From contig NZ_JAUASX010000011.1 in assembly GCF_030345715.1 (NCBI RefSeq), forward strand, positions 111,565 to 175,564: 64,000 bases of DNA. Direction: 5' to 3'. The DNA is from Solimonas sp. SE-A11. Lineage in GTDB: Bacteria; Pseudomonadota; Gammaproteobacteria; Nevskiales; Nevskiaceae. This document shows, in pieces, positions 8,175 to 16,515 of this stretch (position 1 is the stretch's first letter; every line of letters begins with the position of its first letter). The notes under the pieces are model-generated. The model saw only the letters and a program-made list of their open reading frames with translations. It ran no database searches and was not told the DNA's origin. The position numbers and the translations under genes are program-made.

Positions 8175-9455
8175 ATGAGCGCCAGCACCACGCCAGCACG
8201 CATCGAGATCGACGGCAAGATCTTCAACCCGTACTCCCGCGACTTCATCCGCTCGCCCTGGGCCACCTGGGACAAGCTGGTGAAGGAGTTCCCGGTCGCC
8301 TGGCACAAGGACCTGAGCATGTGGGTCGTCAGCAGCCACGAGGCGCTGATGGACATGCTCAAGGACAACCGCTTCTCCACCAACTACAAGCACTGGGAGT
8401 TCGCGCCGCCGCCCAAGCCGGTGGAGCAGCAGAACCACTTCGAGCGTGCCATCGATGCCGGCCTGTTCGCGGTGGACCCCTTGCAGCACCTGCGCCTGCG
8501 CAAGCTGACCATGCCGGCCTTCTCCAAGCCCGTGATGGCCAAGATCGACGCCAAGATCCGTGATCTCATCACGCAGTGCTTCGACGAGATTGGCACGCCC
8601 GACCAGTTCGACGCCTTCAGCATGATCGCGGAGAAGCTGCCGGTGCGCTCCATCTCACGCATGGTCGGCGTGCCCACCAACATGGAGACCTTCTTCCACG
8701 ACTTCGCCGTGAGCGTGGTCAAGTCCACCCGCATCAACCTGCCGCTCAAGGAGCGCGAGAAGGCGATGCAGGACACCCTGCCGGGCTTCCAGTACTTCCT
8801 GGACCTGATCAAGGAGCGCCGCGCGCTGCCGCATCCGGGCGACGACTTCGTCGGCCAGCTGGTGGCGGCCTCCGACAACGGCGATACGCTCAACGACTAC
8901 CAGATCGTCTCGGTGATCCAGGCCGTGATCGTGGCCGGCTCCGACACCGCCACCGACCTGCACACCTACGCCATCCAGGGCCTGCTCTCCAATCCGGACC
9001 AGTACCAGCTGCTGCGGCAGAAGCCGGAGCTGATGGAGAACGCCATCATCGAGCTGCTGCGCTACGGCGCCTTCGGCAAGACCCCGCAGTTCCGTTTCGT
9101 GGCCGAGGACCTGGAGTGGCGTGGGCAGCAGTTCAAGAAGGGCCAGTCGGTGCTGATCAACCTCACTGCCGCCTGGATGGACGACGCCAAGTGGCAGGAG
9201 CCGCGCAAGCTCGACATCCAGCGCCGCCTCGACGGCAACCTGGTGTTCGGCGCCGGCGCCCACTTCTGCATCGGCACCTACCTGGTGCGGGTGCAGGGCG
9301 GCCTGATGATCCAGGAACTGATGAAGCGCTTCCCCAACGCCGAGCTGGTCAACGGCAATGGAGACGTGGAATACGACTACAACCACCACAACGCGCGGCG
9401 CATCAACCGCCTGCTGGTGAAGACCAACGTCGAAGCGGCCAGGAAGGCTGCCTAG
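8175..9455 (+). CDS. Cytochrome P450 monooxygenase (soluble bacterial type)
   Basis: This 426-residue P450 has all core features: the I-helix oxygen-binding motif AGSDT (254-258), the ExxR motif within IIELLRYG, and the heme loop FGAGAHFCIG with the ligand Cys365. There is no membrane anchor, as in soluble bacterial P450s. The ATG at 8175 follows a GAGGAGA ribosome site; the open frame extends upstream across the TetR gene and is not used. The stop codon is directly followed by the ATG of a rubredoxin, so that rubredoxin may deliver electrons. Substrate is unknown; neighbours suggest a steroid-like or terpenoid lipid. Confidence 0.95.
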   Translation: MSASTTPARIEIDGKIFNPYSRDFIRSPWATWDKLVKEFPVAWHKDLSMWVVSSHEALMDMLKDNRFSTNYKHWEFAPPPKPVEQQNHFERAIDAGLFAVDPLQHLRLRKLTMPAFSKPVMAKIDAKIRDLITQCFDEIGTPDQFDAFSMIAEKLPVRSISRMVGVPTNMETFFHDFAVSVVKSTRINLPLKEREKAMQDTLPGFQYFLDLIKERRALPHPGDDFVGQLVAASDNGDTLNDYQIVSVIQAVIVAGSDTATDLHTYAIQGLLSNPDQYQLLRQKPELMENAIIELLRYGAFGKTPQFRFVAEDLEWRGQQFKKGQSVLINLTAAWMDDAKWQEPRKLDIQRRLDGNLVFGAGAHFCIGTYLVRVQGGLMIQELMKRFPNAELVNGNGDVEYDYNHHNARRINRLLVKTNVEAARKAA

Positions 9456-9620
9456 ATGGAAAAGTGGATTTGTGTGATTTGCGGCTACATCTATGACCCG
9501 GCCGTCGGCATGCCCGATGCCGGCATCGCCGCCGGTACTTCCTTCGAGGACCTGCCGGACGACTGGATGTGCCCGGAATGCGGTTCGCCGAAGTCCGCCT
9601 TCGAGGTCTACGTCGGGTGA
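9456..9620 (+). CDS. Rubredoxin
   Basis: This 54-residue protein has the two Cys-x2-Cys knuckles of rubredoxin (CVICG near residue 6 and CPECG near residue 39), with the usual Tyr-Asp-Pro stretch between and [11 protein letters not shown] before the second knuckle. It starts at the base after the P450 stop (TAGATG), so the two are translationally linked. Rubredoxins carry one electron on a single iron and usually serve alkane hydroxylases; a direct pairing with a P450 is less common. No rubredoxin reductase gene is in the window. Confidence 0.95.
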   Translation: MEKWICVICGYIYDPAVGMPDAGIAAGTSFEDLPDDWMCPECGSPKSAFEVYVG

Positions 9621-9633
9621 GGTTTCGCGCTTT

Positions 9634-9656
9634 GGCGATGACTAAATGTCATCGCC
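9634..9656. terminator. Perfect 9-bp hairpin after the rubredoxin gene
   Basis: GGCGATGAC and GTCATCGCC pair around a TAAAT loop, 13 bases after the rubredoxin stop. No T-tract follows, so it may be an mRNA 3' stabiliser or the 5' hairpin of the RNA proposed at 9661-9802. Confidence 0.4.
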
Positions 9657-9660
9657 TGCG

Positions 9661-9802
9661 AGGCCGAACGCCCGGCCATGGATGGCCGGGCCGGGGTGCA
9701 ATCGGGTAGCCCCTGCCTCGCCATGGATGGCGCCCCTGAAGTTAGGGGATAACAGTCAGCCCTTGGGGACGGCGCCTGCGGGTCGCCGTCCCTTCTTTTT
9801 TT
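9661..9802 (+). ncRNA. Candidate CsrA/RsmA-binding RNA
   Basis: Two short hairpins each expose the hexaloop ATGGAT closed by C-G, giving CATGGATG, a match to the CANGGANG site bound by CsrA/RsmA: one stem at about 9673-9690 (CCCGGCC/GGCCGGG) and one at about 9718-9732 (CGCC/GGCG). Further GGA motifs follow at 9746-9750 and 9767-9770, and a strong intrinsic terminator closes the region. This layout resembles RsmY/RsmZ-type decoy RNAs, but it could also be the 3' region of the P450-rubredoxin mRNA. No promoter or expression evidence is available. Confidence 0.4.
9766..9802 (+). terminator. Strong intrinsic terminator
   Basis: GGGACGGCG (9766-9774) pairs perfectly with CGCCGTCCC (9784-9792) and is followed by TTCTTTTTTT. 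It can end the P450-rubredoxin transcript or a separate small RNA. Confidence 0.88.
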
Positions 9803-9823
9803 GTGGGCCTGGATGTCTTTCAC

Positions 9824-9924
9824 GTGGGAGCGACGCGAGTCGCGATGCTCGAATCGGCGATGCTCGCGGCCAACGTCGCGCCAACAAGCGCATCACGAAC
9901 GTAGGAGCGGCCGTTGGCCGCGAA
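9824..9924. repeat. Dispersed palindromic repeats, family B
   Basis: GTGGGAGCGACGCGAGTCGC (9824-9843) and the related GTAGGAGCGGCCGTTGGCCG (9901-9920) each contain a short internal inverted repeat after a common head GT(G/A)GGAGCG. Near-identical copies occur at 37227 and, inverted, at 37277; a variant is at 38773. With the RNA candidate above, these repeats fill the gap from 9621 to 9983, in which I see no gene. Confidence 0.7.
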
Positions 9925-9983
9925 CAAGGCCTGCTGCAGGAAGCTGCACTCGCAACTCGCCTCGCTCCATCAGAGAAGACGCC

Positions 9984-10532
9984 TCAGGCGTCCTTCTTCT
10001 GCAACACCTCACGGATCGCCTGGAACAGCTCGCGGTAATACGGCCCCTTGCTGCCGCCGCGGCCGTGTTCCTCGTCGTCCGCCAGCTCGTGACGGGCGCG
10101 CTCCACCAGCCTGCGGAAAGCCGGCGTATCGCTGACCGGGTGGATTTCGACCCAGGCCGCCAGGCCCTTCTCGTCGGCCAGCAGGCGCTGGCGCCAGCGT
10201 TCCAGCTCCTGCAGCGCCTGCACCGCACGCGTCTGGCCCTGCTTGTAGTCGGCCAGGGCCTGCTCGAAGGCCGCCGGGTCCTCGTCGCGCAGCAGCTTGC
10301 CGATGAACTGCATGTGGCGTCGGCGCGCCTCGCCGTTCTTCAGCCGCTTAAGTTCCGCAAAGGCCTCCCGCAGGCGATCGCTCATCTCCAGCGCGTCGAG
10401 GCGGTCCTGGGGCAGCTCGTTCAGTGCCGTGCCCATGTCCTGCAGGCTCAGCATGTCGCGCTTGACCTGCGACTTGCTGGGGCCGGCGAAGAACTCGTCG
10501 GGGTTGAAATCAGGGTCTTTACGGCGGCGCAT
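9984..10532 (-). CDS. darP: Ribosome-associated protein DarP (YjgA, DUF615)
   Basis: The 182-residue protein matches the DarP/YjgA family, which associates with immature 50S subunits in the cytoplasm. Typical features are the acidic start with PDFNPDE, the KSQVKRDM-LQDMG helix, and the ERWRQRLL helix in the C-terminal half. I place the start at the ATG at 10532, giving MRRRKD as in homologues, although the open frame continues upstream. It converges on the terminator at 9766-9802 and is divergent from the hydrolase gene at 10636. Confidence 0.92.
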   Translation of the reverse strand: MRRRKDPDFNPDEFFAGPSKSQVKRDMLSLQDMGTALNELPQDRLDALEMSDRLREAFAELKRLKNGEARRRHMQFIGKLLRDEDPAAFEQALADYKQGQTRAVQALQELERWRQRLLADEKGLAAWVEIHPVSDTPAFRRLVERARHELADDEEHGRGGSKGPYYRELFQAIREVLQKKDA

Positions 10533-10635
10533 GGTCAAGAATCCCGGGGTAATGGGGCATTTTAGCCGGGTGCGCGCCGCTGCCGCTTGTGGAAGGCTAT
10601 GTCCAGAACGACAAAACGATATCCAGGGAGCATCC

Positions 10636-11817
10636 ATGAAGCGGCATACCGCACTTCTGTTGGCCAGCCTGCTGCTGGCCGCCTGCGGCGCCAGCGAGTC
10701 ACCGGGCGGCAGCGCGCCCAAGGCCTGGCCGGCCCATGGGCCGGGCGAAGACCCGCCCCCGGCGCCGGCCCCCATCGAGGCGGTCATCACCCAGCTCGAC
10801 CGCCTGCCGGCCCTGCTGCCCGCCGCCGTGGTCACGACCCTGTTCGACCCCGTCGCCACTGGCGCGACCCTGCGCGATCTCACCGACCCGGCCCTGGTGG
10901 CCTTCACCGTGCGCGCCACGCTGGCGCAACTGCAGGACGGCTCCCGCCTGGACCAGGTCTATCACTGGTATGGCCACCCGGACTACAACCACGCCGTGGC
11001 GCTGGTGCCCGTGCGCTTCCAGAACCGTCATGGCACCACCCTGTACGGCGAGATCGTGCTGCCCAGGCGCGCCCAGGTGCCGCCCTCGGACGGTCCTTTC
11101 CCGGTGATCCTGGCGCTGGAAGGGCTCAACACCAACCTGGCGATGTACCGCTGGTGGCACCAGTTGTACGCCGACGCCGGCTACCTGGTCTTCGCCTTCG
11201 ACTTCAGCGGCCAGGGCCATTCCGAGGATGAAGGGGAGGGCGACCCCGGCGACAACGTGCAGGACGCCCAGGACGCGCTGGACTACCTGTTGAAGGACTC
11301 CCCGGTGGCGGGCGTGCTGGACCGCAGCCGGATCGGCGTGGTCGGTCACAGCATGGGGGCCATCGCCACCCTGGCCCTGCAGGCCGTGGAGCCGCGCATC
11401 CGGGCGGCGGTGGCGGCGGCGCCCATCAGCGAGGCCTCCGCGCCCTTCGACGCCAACCCGGTGCCGGTGATGATCCAGACCGGCGACCACGACGGCCCGG
11501 TGGCGCCCATTCCCTTCCTCAATCCGGCGGTGGTGCGGCCGGTCTACGAGAAACTGCAGGGTGACCGGGCATTCATCGTTGCCGAGGCCTCGTCCCACGC
11601 CCAGCACACCAACTATGCGCTGCTGCCTACCGCCACCTGGGGGCTGGACCTGGCCGGGCGCTACTCCCTGGCCTGGATGGACTGGCACCTGCGGCGCGAT
11701 CCGGCCGCGCTGGAGATCTTGCGCAGCCCCGATCCGCACCTGTCCTGGCTATGGGACAGCGAGGTCCGGATCGGACCTGATTCGGTCGTCATGCGCGGCG
11801 ATGGGCCCCTACCGTAG
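10636..11817 (+). CDS. Alpha/beta hydrolase lipoprotein (dienelactone hydrolase-like)
   Basis: This 393-residue protein has a lipoprotein signal peptide with lipobox LLAAC (Cys17), so it is probably anchored in the envelope. After a proline-rich linker comes an alpha/beta-hydrolase domain with an oxyanion-loop region VILALEGLN, the nucleophile elbow GHSMG, and likely acid and histidine residues in the last third (GDHDG, SSHAQHTNY). Family members hydrolyse esters or act as platelet-activating-factor acetylhydrolase-like enzymes; the substrate here is unknown. The ATG at 10636 follows an AGGGAG site. It stands alone, with a 288-base gap before the next gene. Confidence 0.82.
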   Translation: MKRHTALLLASLLLAACGASESPGGSAPKAWPAHGPGEDPPPAPAPIEAVITQLDRLPALLPAAVVTTLFDPVATGATLRDLTDPALVAFTVRATLAQLQDGSRLDQVYHWYGHPDYNHAVALVPVRFQNRHGTTLYGEIVLPRRAQVPPSDGPFPVILALEGLNTNLAMYRWWHQLYADAGYLVFAFDFSGQGHSEDEGEGDPGDNVQDAQDALDYLLKDSPVAGVLDRSRIGVVGHSMGAIATLALQAVEPRIRAAVAAAPISEASAPFDANPVPVMIQTGDHDGPVAPIPFLNPAVVRPVYEKLQGDRAFIVAEASSHAQHTNYALLPTATWGLDLAGRYSLAWMDWHLRRDPAALEILRSPDPHLSWLWDSEVRIGPDSVVMRGDGPLP

Positions 11818-12105
11818 CCACAATCGCGGCGAGGCACGGAATTACTACCGTGCAATTCGCGCAAACCCTTGAGAGACCGTTGATATTCCTCCTCCCGCTG
11901 TACTACTCTTCCAGCAGTATTCCAGCGCCATTTCCAGTCTCCCGATTTCGGTGGGCCGGGTCGTTCGCAGGGCTGGAATCCACCAAGAGCGAGGCCTCCC
12001 AGGAGGCCCGTCTATCAACGGGGCAAGTCGGCGGGCAAGGGATGCGGTGACATCCCCAGCACTGCCGACCAGCGGCAACCGCCGCGCAACAGGATTTGGG
12101 GAGTC

Positions 12106-14814
12106 ATGATGGACAAGCGTGCCGCGACCGGTTTCGGCCTTCGGGCTCTCATCATCAGCATGCTGCTGGCGCTGGTCACGGCCTGCGGCGGCGGTGGCGG
12201 GGGCGGAGGCACCCCGGGCACCACAGTGACGTCGATCACGGTGGACTCCGCCACGAGCGGCGTGCTGCCCAAGGGTGCCACGCGCGAGCTGCGGGTGACG
12301 GCCCGCCTGGCCGATGGCAGCAACCAGCTGGCCACCACGGGCATCACCTGGGAGTCCCTGACCCCGGCGCTGGCCTCGGTCAACAGCAGCGGCGTGATCA
12401 CCGCGCTGTCCGCCACCGGCACGGCCCGCATCCGCGCCAACATCAGCGCAGCCTCGGTGTCCGGTGAATATTCCGTGACCCTCGGCGCGGCGGTCCCGGC
12501 CAGCCTCACGGTGACCTCGGCCGTTGGCGGCAGCCTGCCCAAGGGCGCCACCCGCCAGCTCACCGCCACGCTGCTCTTCACCGACGGCGTGACCACGCAG
12601 GATGTCACCACCCAGGCGACTTGGACTTCTGGCAAGCCCGCCGCCGCCACGGTTGGCGACACCGCGCCGAACCAGGGCCTGGTCACCGCCGTCAGCGACA
12701 CCGCCGACTCCGCAACGATCACCGCCAGGTTCACGCCGGCCGGCATGACCGAGAAGTCCGCCAGCCTGACGGTCGCGGTTGCCCCCGCCGGCCTGCTGCG
12801 CGTGGACATCGATCCTGCCGCTCCTTCGCTCGGCAAGGGTTCTACCCTGCAGCTCAAGGCCCTGGCCGTGCAGTCCACCGGCGGCACGCCGTCGGATGTC
12901 GCCGGCAGCGCCAACACCACCTGGCAGAGCAGCAACCCGGCGATCGCCCGCGTCTCGTCCACCGGCCTGCTGACGGCCGTTGAGCCGGGCACGGCGGATA
13001 TCACCGTCCGCCACACCCCGACGGGCGCGTCCAGCCCGACCGTACGGACCGTCACGGCCACCGTCACCAACGCCACGCTGAGCTCGATCGAGATCGAGGC
13101 GCCGGTCTCCGCCCTGGCCAAGGGTGGCTTCACGACCCAGTTCACCGCCACCGGCGTGTACACCGACGGCACCAACAGGGACCTCACCAACCAGGTCCTG
13201 TGGGCTTCCTCGAACACGGGCTTTGCCACCATCAGCAATGCCGCCGGCACCCGTGGCCAGCTCAAGACGGTCGCCGCAGGCGATACCAACATCAAGGCCT
13301 CGCTGTCCGGCGTGAGCAGCGCGGATTCGCCGTTCACCGTCAACAATGCCAACCTGGCTTCGATCGCCGTCGAGCCGGCTACTGAAAGCCTGGCGCTGGG
13401 GCAGTCCAAGCAGTACAAGGCCATCGGCACCTTCACCAGTCCCGCCTCGACGGCTGAAATCACCGGCGTCGTCACCTGGAATTCCACGGTCCCGGCCGTG
13501 GCCACGGTCAGCAATGCCGCCGCCAGCAAGGGCGTGGTGGTGTCGCAGAGCGCGGGTACGTCCTTGATCACCGCGGCCTACACCTCGGACGCCGGCACGA
13601 CGACTTCCCCGGCTGCCAACCTCACCGTGACCACCGCGGCCATCGACAGCATCGTGGTCACGCCGGATGACGAAGCCGTGCCCAAGGGCTTTACCCGCCA
13701 GCTCACCGCCACCGCCACGCTCACCGACGGCTCCATCGCCGACGTGACCGCCGCGGTGACCTGGTCGTCGGAGAACTCCAACGTCGCCACCGTCAGCAAT
13801 GCCGCCGACACGCGCGGCGTCGCCCGCGGCGGCTCGCTGGGCAACACCAAGATCACCGCCACCGCCCCCAACGGCGTCTCCGGCAACACCACGCTGGATG
13901 TCATCGACGCCACGCTGCAGTCGATCTCCGTTGATCCGGCCAGCAGCACCATCCCCCTGGGCAAGACGCAGCAGTTCACCGCGCGCGGCCAGTTCACGGA
14001 TGCCTTCCAGATGGACGTGACCACCCAGGTCACCTGGAGCTCGGCGGATACGAACGTCGCCTCGGTGAGCAACTCGCCGGCCACGGCGGGCCTGGCCACC
14101 TCCAAGGCTCAAGGCGGTCCGATCACGATCAAGGCCCTGCGCGGCGGCACCGATATCTCCGACACCGCCCAGCTGACCGTGAATGCAGCCACCGCAGTGA
14201 AGCTGCAGGTGTTCAGCGACGCCACGTCCTGCCCGGCCGCGGTGACCGAGGATGACGCCGCAGACGTCACCATTTCCCTGCCGCGTTCCTACACCGCAGG
14301 CGCTCGCGCCTGTGCCGAGTACACCGACGGCCAGGTTCGCGACGTGACCGAACTGGTGAGCTGGAGCACGGGGTCGTCGGCCGCTGCCACGGTCAGCAAC
14401 GACGCGGCGACCCGCGGCATCATCACGCCGGTGTCGACGGTGCCCACCAGCACGGTGGTCATCGCCAAGCTGGGCGCGCTCGAGGACTCCAATCCGGTGC
14501 GCGTGAACAACGCTACGCTGACCGCCCTGGCGGTGACGCCGACGGGGGCTTCGCTGTACAACAACAGCGCGCCGCTGCAGTTCGTCGCCACCGGTACTTT
14601 CACCGAGGGCACCACCACCAGCACGCTGGTGGTCACCCGCCACGTGACCTGGGCGTCCGACTCCGACACGGTGACGATCAGCAACGCCACCGGTTCGCAG
14701 GGTCGCGCCACCCCGGGCCGCTCGCCGCTGGTGGAGCGCACGGTGGAGATCAGTGCCACCCGCGGCTCCATCAAGGGGACGCAGAACCTGACGCGCAGCG
14801 CCAACGCGCCCTGA
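12106..14814 (+). CDS. Lipoprotein with about nine Ig-like (Big_2-type) repeats
   Basis: The 902-residue protein starts with a lipoprotein signal (lipobox LVTAC, Cys27) and a glycine run. The rest is about nine repeats of 85-100 residues, each beginning with a strand such as SITV, SIEV or ALAV followed by LPKGAT-QLTAT, a middle VTW-SS and an ATVSN turn. This is the bacterial Ig-like group 2 fold of adhesins and cell-surface proteins. No catalytic domain is seen. The second ATG (12109) is an equally possible start. The upstream 288 bases (11818-12105) hold no gene I can support. Confidence 0.88.
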   Translation: MMDKRAATGFGLRALIISMLLALVTACGGGGGGGGTPGTTVTSITVDSATSGVLPKGATRELRVTARLADGSNQLATTGITWESLTPALASVNSSGVITALSATGTARIRANISAASVSGEYSVTLGAAVPASLTVTSAVGGSLPKGATRQLTATLLFTDGVTTQDVTTQATWTSGKPAAATVGDTAPNQGLVTAVSDTADSATITARFTPAGMTEKSASLTVAVAPAGLLRVDIDPAAPSLGKGSTLQLKALAVQSTGGTPSDVAGSANTTWQSSNPAIARVSSTGLLTAVEPGTADITVRHTPTGASSPTVRTVTATVTNATLSSIEIEAPVSALAKGGFTTQFTATGVYTDGTNRDLTNQVLWASSNTGFATISNAAGTRGQLKTVAAGDTNIKASLSGVSSADSPFTVNNANLASIAVEPATESLALGQSKQYKAIGTFTSPASTAEITGVVTWNSTVPAVATVSNAAASKGVVVSQSAGTSLITAAYTSDAGTTTSPAANLTVTTAAIDSIVVTPDDEAVPKGFTRQLTATATLTDGSIADVTAAVTWSSENSNVATVSNAADTRGVARGGSLGNTKITATAPNGVSGNTTLDVIDATLQSISVDPASSTIPLGKTQQFTARGQFTDAFQMDVTTQVTWSSADTNVASVSNSPATAGLATSKAQGGPITIKALRGGTDISDTAQLTVNAATAVKLQVFSDATSCPAAVTEDDAADVTISLPRSYTAGARACAEYTDGQVRDVTELVSWSTGSSAAATVSNDAATRGIITPVSTVPTSTVVIAKLGALEDSNPVRVNNATLTALAVTPTGASLYNNSAPLQFVATGTFTEGTTTSTLVVTRHVTWASDSDTVTISNATGSQGRATPGRSPLVERTVEISATRGSIKGTQNLTRSANAP

Positions 14815-14828
14815 GCGTCGGATAGCAG

Positions 14829-14864
14829 AACGAAAAACGGCCGCGCAAGCGGCCGTTTCTCGTT
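14829..14864. terminator. Bidirectional terminator
   Basis: A 16-bp stem with one mismatch (AACGA-AAACGGCCGC with its complement) closes a GCAA loop between the Ig-repeat gene and the convergent SDR gene. A-rich and T-rich flanks allow use from both sides. Confidence 0.85.
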
Positions 14865-14931
14865 GAGGTGCTGATTGCGCGTGTGCGTTCGCCGGGCCCA
14901 GCCCTGGATCGATTCGCGGTGGCTTGCTGCC

Positions 14932-15741
14932 TCAGCCCCGGTCGCTCTCCAGCTTGCGCTTGAGCTGCTTGTCCATCTGCCGGAACAGCGGCTGGCTGAG
15001 CTTGGTCACCATCCCCGGCAGCGCCGCCATGGCCAGGCCGCCCAGCGTGCCCAGCGGGCTGCTGACGCGGGCAGGGCGCTTGGCCGCCGCCTCCACGATC
15101 CAGCCGGCCGCCTTCACCGTGTCCATCATCGGCATGTGCTTGTAGATTGCGGTCTTCGATGACATCGGCGTGCGCACCATCGGGAAGTACACCACCGTGC
15201 AGGTCACACCCTTGTGCGCCAGTTCCGCGTTCAGCGAGCGCGAGAACGACTCCAGCGCGCTCTTGCTGGCCAGGTACGCCGAGAACAGCGGGATCGGCAC
15301 CTGCGACGACATGGTGGAGATGTTCACCACGTGCCCGGCTCCCTGGTCCAGGAAGCGCGGCAGCAGCCGCAGGGTCAGCCGCAGCGCGCCGAAGTAATTG
15401 ATCTGCATCGTGCGCTCGTAGTCGTGCACGCGGTCCAGCGCCTCGCGGATCGGCCGGCGGATCGACCGGGCCGCGTTGTTCACCAGCACGTCGATGCGCG
15501 GATTGTCCGCCAGCAGCAGGTCGGCGCAGCGGTCGAGATCGGCGGGGTCCGACAGGTCGCAGGCGTAGTGGCGTGCCCAGCCGCCGTCGGCTTCGATCGC
15601 CCGCTGCACGCGCTGCAGCTCCTCGGCGCGGCGTGCCACCAGGCAGACACGGGCGCCGGCTCGTGCCAACTGATGGGCTGCTTGCTCGCCGATGCCGCCG
15701 GAGGATCCGGTCAGAACGATGGTCTTGCCCTGAAGATCCAT
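14932..15741 (-). CDS. Short-chain dehydrogenase/reductase (SDR)
   Basis: This 269-residue classical SDR has the nucleotide-binding TGSSGGIG motif at residues 11-18, the NNAA motif, a serine in the ISTMSS strand and the catalytic pair in YLASK. The C-terminal 60 residues contain a hydrophobic segment and a basic tail, which is seen in SDRs acting on membrane lipids or acyl chains. The start at 15741 follows an AGGAG site. It is monocistronic, convergent with the Ig-repeat gene and divergent from 15889. Substrate is unknown. Confidence 0.9.
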   Translation of the reverse strand: MDLQGKTIVLTGSSGGIGEQAAHQLARAGARVCLVARRAEELQRVQRAIEADGGWARHYACDLSDPADLDRCADLLLADNPRIDVLVNNAARSIRRPIREALDRVHDYERTMQINYFGALRLTLRLLPRFLDQGAGHVVNISTMSSQVPIPLFSAYLASKSALESFSRSLNAELAHKGVTCTVVYFPMVRTPMSSKTAIYKHMPMMDTVKAAGWIVEAAAKRPARVSSPLGTLGGLAMAALPGMVTKLSQPLFRQMDKQLKRKLESDRG

Positions 15742-15888
15742 GATCTCCTCCTTGTGGTGTTTTCCCGAGTATCGGCCAAGCCGCCAGGCGCGGCATTGAC
15801 CGCGCGAACATTCAGGTGCGGGACAGCGGCCGGGCGCTGTAGTACCTCTGCCCCAGAACCCCGGGGTCTCGCAACGGTCTACGGGAAC

Positions 15889-16515
15889 ATGATTGCAAAC
15901 AGACGCCTCTCCCTCCCCGCAGGCCTGCTCGCCGGCATGCTGGCCGCGACTCCCATGGCCCAGGCCGAGTCCTGGACTTTCGAACTCGATCCCGAGGCCC
16001 TGGGGCAGATGCGGCAGCAGGCGGAGATCTATGCAGCGCCGCTGCTGCGCGACGCCATCCTGAGGTCGCGGCAGGAGGCCCTGTCGGCGGGCACGCAGCC
16101 CTTGCCGGCGGCCATGCGCGAGCGCCTGCGCGGCTACTTCCGTGATGAGTTGCTGGATCGCGTGCGCTGGCGGGCCGGCGGCGGCAGCGAGGTATCGCTG
16201 CAGCTCAACGTCATCCAGTACGGCGACCGCGCCGCGATCACGCTGAACGAGGTAGTGGTGTTCGCGCGCGAGGCCGATGCCCTGGCCAACGCCGAGCTGT
16301 GGGCGCACGAACTCTGGCACGTGGACCAGTTCGCCCGCTGGGGCGTGGACGGCTTCGCGCAGCGCTACGTGCACGACTACCGCGTGGTGGAGGCGGAGGC
16401 GGAACAGGCCGCCACCGCCTATGTGAACTGGGCGGCGCGTCGACCGGATCACAGTCCTGCCGCGGCTCCCTCGGGCAAGATGGCCGCACCGGTTCCTCCC
16501 AAGGAGCAACGATGA
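15889..16515 (+). CDS. Secreted protein with HExxH metallopeptidase-like motif (DUF4157-like)
   Basis: The 208-residue protein has a signal peptide (cleavage after the AQA near residue 27) and, in its second half, the zinc-binding motif HELWH followed by VDQFARWG, which resembles the DUF4157 family often seen as inactive or specialised metallopeptidase domains. A glutamate-rich VVEAEAEQAA helix downstream could supply the third ligand. It overlaps the next gene by four bases (ATGA), so the two are co-translated and perhaps act together in the periplasm. Function is unknown. Confidence 0.7.
   Translation: MIANRRLSLPAGLLAGMLAATPMAQAESWTFELDPEALGQMRQQAEIYAAPLLRDAILRSRQEALSAGTQPLPAAMRERLRGYFRDELLDRVRWRAGGGSEVSLQLNVIQYGDRAAITLNEVVVFAREADALANAELWAHELWHVDQFARWGVDGFAQRYVHDYRVVEAEAEQAATAYVNWAARRPDHSPAAAPSGKMAAPVPPKEQR

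Noticed and set aside
8175..9455. P450 as a CYP51-type sterol 14-demethylase
   Set aside because: Size and motifs are those of a general soluble bacterial class I P450; I see no CYP51-specific sequence, so I did not assign that role despite the sterol-like context.
11845..14643. A 932-residue open frame on the minus strand opposite the Ig-repeat gene
   Set aside because: It is a shadow of a repetitive GC-rich gene: the translation is rich in Gly, Arg and Ala with no domain pattern, while the plus frame has a lipobox and regular Ig repeats.
12106..14814. The repeat-rich 12.1-14.8 kb region as a CRISPR array or DNA satellite
   Set aside because: The repeats are protein-level Ig domains of about 270-300 bases with diverged DNA, not short identical repeats with spacers.
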